Assembly: GCA_022393335.1 (NCBI GenBank)
Contig: JAJEKB010020660.1
Span: forward strand, 225,648 to 289,647
DNA from: Macrotrachela quadricornifera
Taxonomy: Eukaryota > Rotifera > Eurotatoria > Philodinida > Philodinidae
Length of the DNA: 64,000 nucleotides
Direction of reading: 5' to 3'
Numbering within the stretch: position 1 is the stretch's first letter; each line of letters opens with the position of its first letter. Shown piece after piece: positions 59,422-64,000 of this stretch. The notes below the pieces were generated by a model, which made no database searches, was not told the DNA's origin, and saw only the letters and a program-made list of their open reading frames with translations. A program made the translations under genes and the position numbers.

Positions 59422-60407
59422 ATCATCCTCTCTTAACGTTCACATGAATAATTGGATAGATGGTGTAGAGATGAGAAAGATGCGTGTATATTCAGAATCA
59501 TAAAGTGATCACATAAGAGCAGTTGAAAACCAGGCAAATTCTACTTAAGGAAGGCTGGTAACTGTTTAGCTTAATAGGTTAATCATCTAGAGGGAGTGTT
59601 TATTAATAGAGAGATTTTATTGCAGTTATTATGTACATATTGTCAAACAGCTAAGTTTGCTGAAAGAAAAGCTTGAGCTCTGTTAGCGATGACGAGTGTC
59701 CTCGCTACTGTTTTTCTTTCTCCCTTGCTATGCATCACTTTTAAAGACATTCTTTCTCCTTTTCATTCACATAGTGTTTTGCGCTTCTTTGTTCGTGCTC
59801 TGCTTTTGAGAAAGAATGTTATTTTTGATACCATTCTTTCTCTGTTTCTCTTTCTTATATGTGTGTGCAGTCCGCTTTCATATTCATTCGTTATTAATAT
59901 ACGTTTTGATATACATTCATCCATGAGTGTACTCTCTCTTTCCCACTGGCAGACGGAGCATAACTAGAGAGAGAGCTCACAAGCTCAATCTTTTTAACTA
60001 TAATTGAGCTGAAAAATATACTGTGGACCTCCTCAATGTGCAAACGGATAAGCATCGTGTCAACAAGTGTAGGTACGGCCATCCTATATCTGGATTTGAG
60101 CACTTTCAATATACAAGAAGAAGCTAATCTACTTGATAGTGCCATTGCACTTTTGTTTCAGCTCGTTTTGTACCACATCCCATAATGTTTCTTCAGGTGT
60201 TCTCAGAAAATTTCGCCATTGTCTTTATTTTTTTTGTTTGAATTGATGAGCGAGTGAAATGATAAGTAGTTCAAAAGCTGTGCATACCGTCCTTTTGTAG
60301 AGGATATTTTCGTTAATTGGGTTCTTATCTAGTTACTCGATGTGCATCATGAGTGAAGTCTGTCTATTTTTAGACTACAATGAATATTTTACGTGTTCTA
60401 GATTGGA
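59422..60407. other. Intergenic upstream of the MFS gene
   Basis: No motif-bearing ORF. The TCTCTCTTTC-rich strand at 59695-59960 gives hydrophobic chance frames. Confidence 0.35.
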
Positions 60408-61829
60408 ATGACATATCTTATTTCCGACCAACGGTGTCCTGATAGTACTAATGTACCTGACGAAGAAAAGATGTCGTCGTGTGAAATGGTAAAAGAAGAG
60501 CGAACACTTAGTATTTATGATATACTGACTGGAAAGAAAAAGAATATTATCTTGATTATTATTAGCAGTCTTGGCGCTTTAGCTTCTCTCGATGATTTCA
60601 TTTATTTGCCTGTACTACCAACAGTGATTAAAGAATTCCACACAACAGAAACTTTGGGTTTTCTGACGATTAGTTTGTACGTATTTGCACTTGGCCCTTC
60701 TAGTCTTATTTGGGGAGTGCTAAGTGACTACTATGGACGTAAGCTAATTGCATCATTGGCACTTAGTGGTTTTATACTGACTGTAATTGCATGCTACTTT
60801 TCCCCAAACATATATGTGTTTTTAGTATTTCGTACCTTGCAAGGTTGTTTTATCTCAGTAGCACTCACCACTGGACAGGCCACCATTGCAGATATCTATC
60901 AAGCGAATGTACGTGGAACAGCTACTGGTATATTCTACGCATTCTACTTTTCTGCTGGTGTCATCGGACCTACTATCGGTGGATTACTGTCTCAATATGT
61001 CTGCTGGCGATTTTTATTTATCTTATTAGGAATTTTTTCGCTTCTTTTACTTATAAGCTACATTGTGGTTGTTCCTGAAACACTACAGTATAAAGTTGCG
61101 GCGATGTATCAAAACCAAGATACTACAAGACAATTAGTCGAATTCGATGAAATTTCGAAACCGGTATTAAAGAATCCATGCTTACCATTACTATATTTAA
61201 AAGATACTCGAATTCTTCCGTATTTTTTCGTTCTCGTCATAAGTTATGCGGTAATCAACGTTGGTTTAGCTGTTCTTTCCCCCGAACTGTCTACAGCACC
61301 ATACTTCTACCGTCAAAATATTATTGGTATACTCTATATTCCAATTAGTGTGGTAATGTTAGCAGGGAGTTTCATGGGCGGTAAACTATCTGACTATGTA
61401 GCGATAAAAACATCTAAAATCACTGAAGGGCGGATTATTCCAGCACTTGTATTTTCATCATTAATACCAATTGGTTTAATTATCTGTGGATGGACATTTC
61501 AATATCGAACACATGTTTCAATTCCTATAATCGGAGAAATTATACATAGTTTTGGTCAGACAGGAACTCGACCTGGAATCAGTACTTATTATACAATTAC
61601 GTATCAGGATGATGCTGCAAGTATCACATCAGCAAGTAATTTTGTGCAAATGCTCTTAACATCGATTTTACTCACATGTACGCCGAAAATTGTTGAAATA
61701 ATTCACGATGGGCCTTATTTTACAGTTTTGGCGGTGTTAAGTTTCGCGACAACAATTATAGCAGCTGTTTCAATGTACAGAAAAGTTAGAACTTCTAAGA
61801 ACTCTGAAAATAGTTCGTTGCTTCCATAA
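60408..61829 (+). CDS. MFS transporter, DHA1 drug:H+ antiporter type
   Basis: A 473-residue intronless ORF with 12 hydrophobic segments. After a polar N-terminus, TM1 spans about 46-70. Motif A is WGVLSDYYGRK (102-112) between TM2 and TM3. RTLQG (142-146) is the TM4 motif B. ADIYQANVRGTATG (161-174) is the loop after it. GPTIGGLLS (187-195) is motif C in TM5, typical of antiporters with 12 TMs. PETL (223-226) follows TM6, and a central loop precedes the second half, whose motif A-like copy is GGKLSDY. It would export small toxic molecules or polyamines across the plasma membrane in exchange for protons. The motif set resembles fungal and bacterial DHA1 carriers (inference). With the lack of introns, this makes horizontal acquisition plausible. 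Start at 60408 or Met22 (60471) are both possible. A polyadenylation signal is seen near 62073. Confidence 0.88.
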   Translation: MTYLISDQRCPDSTNVPDEEKMSSCEMVKEERTLSIYDILTGKKKNIILIIISSLGALASLDDFIYLPVLPTVIKEFHTTETLGFLTISLYVFALGPSSLIWGVLSDYYGRKLIASLALSGFILTVIACYFSPNIYVFLVFRTLQGCFISVALTTGQATIADIYQANVRGTATGIFYAFYFSAGVIGPTIGGLLSQYVCWRFLFILLGIFSLLLLISYIVVVPETLQYKVAAMYQNQDTTRQLVEFDEISKPVLKNPCLPLLYLKDTRILPYFFVLVISYAVINVGLAVLSPELSTAPYFYRQNIIGILYIPISVVMLAGSFMGGKLSDYVAIKTSKITEGRIIPALVFSSLIPIGLIICGWTFQYRTHVSIPIIGEIIHSFGQTGTRPGISTYYTITYQDDAASITSASNFVQMLLTSILLTCTPKIVEIIHDGPYFTVLAVLSFATTIIAAVSMYRKVRTSKNSENSSLLP

Positions 61830-62529
61830 ACTGAAGAGTCACAAATCATGTTCGGTCCGATGACAACTTAGTTAAATTCCAAAGCCAAACAAAAGCGACA
61901 ATTTTTGTTCATAATAGTGATAGAACTTGCCTCGAAAGTGATTACTTTTCTAAAATTAGGTGTTGTGGTGTAAAAAAATTTTGTTAAAAGATATCGGCTA
62001 GTGTTTATTTGAGCAATAATAATATCAGAATGTGTATAATAAAAATTAAATTTAGCAATAATCTTCAAGTAATAAAGAATTCTTTTTGAGCAATTTTATA
62101 TTATAAAGTGTATAATAATGGTTGCTTTGCTTTAGATAGTCTGCCTCATTCTCTTTTTTTTACCAATTTCCATATTTTTTACCTCTTGTAGAAGTTTGCA
62201 ATATATTAACCTGATGATCTTACTGATAACGTGTTTGCAGATATAGTTTTTAACGAATGATGAACAGGTGCAAATTGCTTTTCTCTATTCTTCAACATTG
62301 TTACGTAAACATACACACCATATTGTGAAGTAGACTGACTTGTACATGTCAAATAAATTATATCTGCAAGCCTCATACCGTTTTATCTCTTTCTCTGTTA
62401 TCGTAGTTCCTACATTAGTAGGCAAATCATACGTTGTTACATCACCGTTTGGAACAGAGATAACTTCTTTGCTCAGCTTTACTCAATTGTATCCATCTGT
62501 CCTATATGATAATGTGATTAAAGATTGAT
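61830..62529. other. Intergenic, nothing recognised
   Basis: 3' region of the MFS gene and flank of the MULE relic. No gene or inverted terminal repeat was recognised. Confidence 0.35.
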
Positions 62530-63990
62530 GTTCGAACTTTTTCCAATTAATTCAAATAAGATTTCCTTCTTTGGGCCATTTATTGACCAGTGACATTATT
62601 ACAACTGTAAATCTCGGTATTACTAAACGTTCTTTTATTGTACTTTCGTCTTTTGTGACATGATTTATTGCTTCCAGGGCATCATTTGTGCTTGGAACAT
62701 ACATTTCAAAATCTTCATACCAATCGTTTTTTAATCTTAACTATTCATTTGAACAATAGGCAAGGAACCTTGCTTCATTTTTTCAATTTTTTAAGAATAA
62801 TTTGGTAGCAATATCAAATATCTTTTTACTTTTGGACAGTCGTAATGTATCAACATTATCCATAATTTCAGTATGTAAATTTTTATCTTCTACTAAACAT
62901 AACTTTTTTTCTACACCATCTCGCATGTAGAACTAGCACATAACCATACTATGATCCTTTCTGAACACGTCTGTAAATGCATTTCTGATAGTATCAGAAC
63001 TATCGACTATTAATATTAGATCGTGTTTATTTATTTCCCGGTTTAAATCACGCAGACCATCACGAATACACATAAACATAAATTTAAAATCTTTTTCCTT
63101 TTTTTTAGAGCACACCACAAATCCATATGGATAAGAAATTGCTTCATCATATCAGTTGTCCCAATAATTAGACAAGGAAATCCCTGTCAAATCAGCTTGC
63201 AGTAGCATCAGTATGAATCCTATTCGAAGTAGGTGCGTTGAATGACAATCGTTGATTTGTAACAAAGAATCGAAATTTATTCCAATCATCGTCGCCATCT
63301 GCATCATTAAACCCATCCTCATATTCGATATGATATCTTAACACCCAACGTTCATCAACGTCATCAGGTATGACTGAGTTTTTTAGACACCAACTTTCCA
63401 GTTCACCTAAATTTATACTTGAAGTACCAAAAAACTTTTCTCTTAATGATATCAAATAATTGGATAATTGTTTCTTTAGAGGCACAGGTAAACCTTTTTT
63501 CTCCAGTGTTTCCAGTATTTATTTTGACTTGACTTTCAGTTTGAACAACTCGTCTATTAGTACTTTTGATTGTACATTGATGCCAATTGATTTTGGTTCT
63601 TCATGTAAATGATCATTTCCAATTTCATACATTGTAACATATTCATTTTCACTATGATATAAAAGGTGAATACTAGCTGAACACTGGTTTCCATGTCGTT
63701 TCACTTGATTACATCTGTAGTAAATCTGTTTCCCTTCACTAGCTATATTTGTATGAGTTTTAGTCCATATACCATTAATTTTTATTTTATCAATGGCATT
63801 ATCTTTTCTTTTATATGTGCATATTGGAATCGAATTTCGTCTATTTTTGTTTTGCTTTTAGTTTGATCTTTCCACTTTTATTCGAAGACTTCACTTCCAT
63901 ATCATTGTTAATTTCATTATCAGAAATATATTGAGCCATTTGCATAAAGTATGTAGAGTAATGTGGGGCAATTGCATATAAATTTTTCAT
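62530..63990 (-). pseudogene. MULE-type transposase relic with FLYWCH-like zinc finger, edge of window
   Basis: Reading leftward from Met at 63990, a short N-terminus ends in a stop. A frame change then leads into IPICTYKRKDN, GKQIYYRCNQ and QCSASIHLLY followed by NDHLH, a Cys2-His2 FLYWCH/WRKY-like DNA-binding finger. The next part continues in the same frame through one TAA (near 63519) as ETLEKKGLPVPLKKQLSNY. Then comes RFFVTNQRLSF and IHTDATA, the start of the MULE catalytic domain (DAT carries the first Asp). After a TGA where Trp is expected and a frameshift, PYGFVVCSKKKEKDFKFMF and LILIVDSSDTIRNAF follow, the latter with the second Asp. The rest decays toward 62530. At least four lesions; inactive. 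Its right terminal repeat would lie beyond the window. Confidence 0.75.
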
Positions 63991-64000
63991 TTTTTAATTT

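Noticed and set aside
59689..60145. ORFs of 92 codons (+) and 83 codons (-)
   Set aside because: Overlapping chance frames in a TC-rich strand, without motifs.

Overview
The window reads as nuclear DNA of a small AT-rich metazoan, most likely a bdelloid rotifer. This is an inference from several signs: about 70% A+T by eye; short GT-AG introns of about 47-60 bp in one gene; orphan rhodopsin-like GPCRs; an F-box/LRR gene with 28-residue LRRs; a pentapeptide-repeat membrane protein; an intronless MFS drug transporter; and many decayed DNA transposons. Genes use the standard code and end in TAA, TAG or TGA. There is one 10-N assembly gap at 23892-23901.

Layout. 1-5157: a small secreted Cys-rich protein (1673-2074), a pseudogene resembling anti-lipopolysaccharide factor (3775-4140) and a tRNA-Asp(GTC)-like gene (4782-4852). 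5158-7541: a nearly complete piggyBac element with a broken transposase, bounded by TTAA. 7542-13889: gene-poor, with a palindromic mariner-type MITE and two large foldback repeats. 13890-15454: a two-exon GPCR. 16575-20861 (minus): an F-box protein whose C-terminal LRRs are each encoded by one 84-bp phase-0 exon. 22253-23167: two nested hAT-type MITEs, both with exact 8-bp target duplications. 26840-30317: a three-exon membrane protein of about 913 aa. 32185-33132 (minus): an intronless GPCR. 34398-34979 (minus): mariner relic. 36673-38242: two-exon membrane-anchored pentapeptide-repeat protein. 38590-39322 (minus): second piggyBac relic. 40291-40836: compact SET-domain protein. 43028-43840: Tc1-like relic. 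44605-45205 (minus): last exon of a Cys-rich protein. 45526-47065: foldback element with a nested TAGGGG-type MITE. 51879-52907: non-LTR/SINE-like tails with a 109-bp triplication. 53560-54398: two hairpin repeats. 56194-59421: a 3.2-kb hAT-like composite containing a 650-bp palindrome. 60408-61829: DHA1-type MFS transporter. 62530-63990 (minus): decayed MULE transposase running to the window edge.

There is no operon logic. The host genes are separate units encoding receptors, surface proteins, ubiquitin-ligase adaptor-like functions, chromatin or protein methylation, and efflux. They sit in a graveyard of cut-and-paste elements: piggyBac, mariner, Tc1, hAT and MULE. The strongest structural observations are the exon-per-repeat F-box/LRR gene, which has a tandem period of about 134 bp and looks like a modular array that can gain or lose units without frameshift, and the nested hAT MITEs. 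The antimicrobial-peptide-like pseudogene is the most surprising protein relic.
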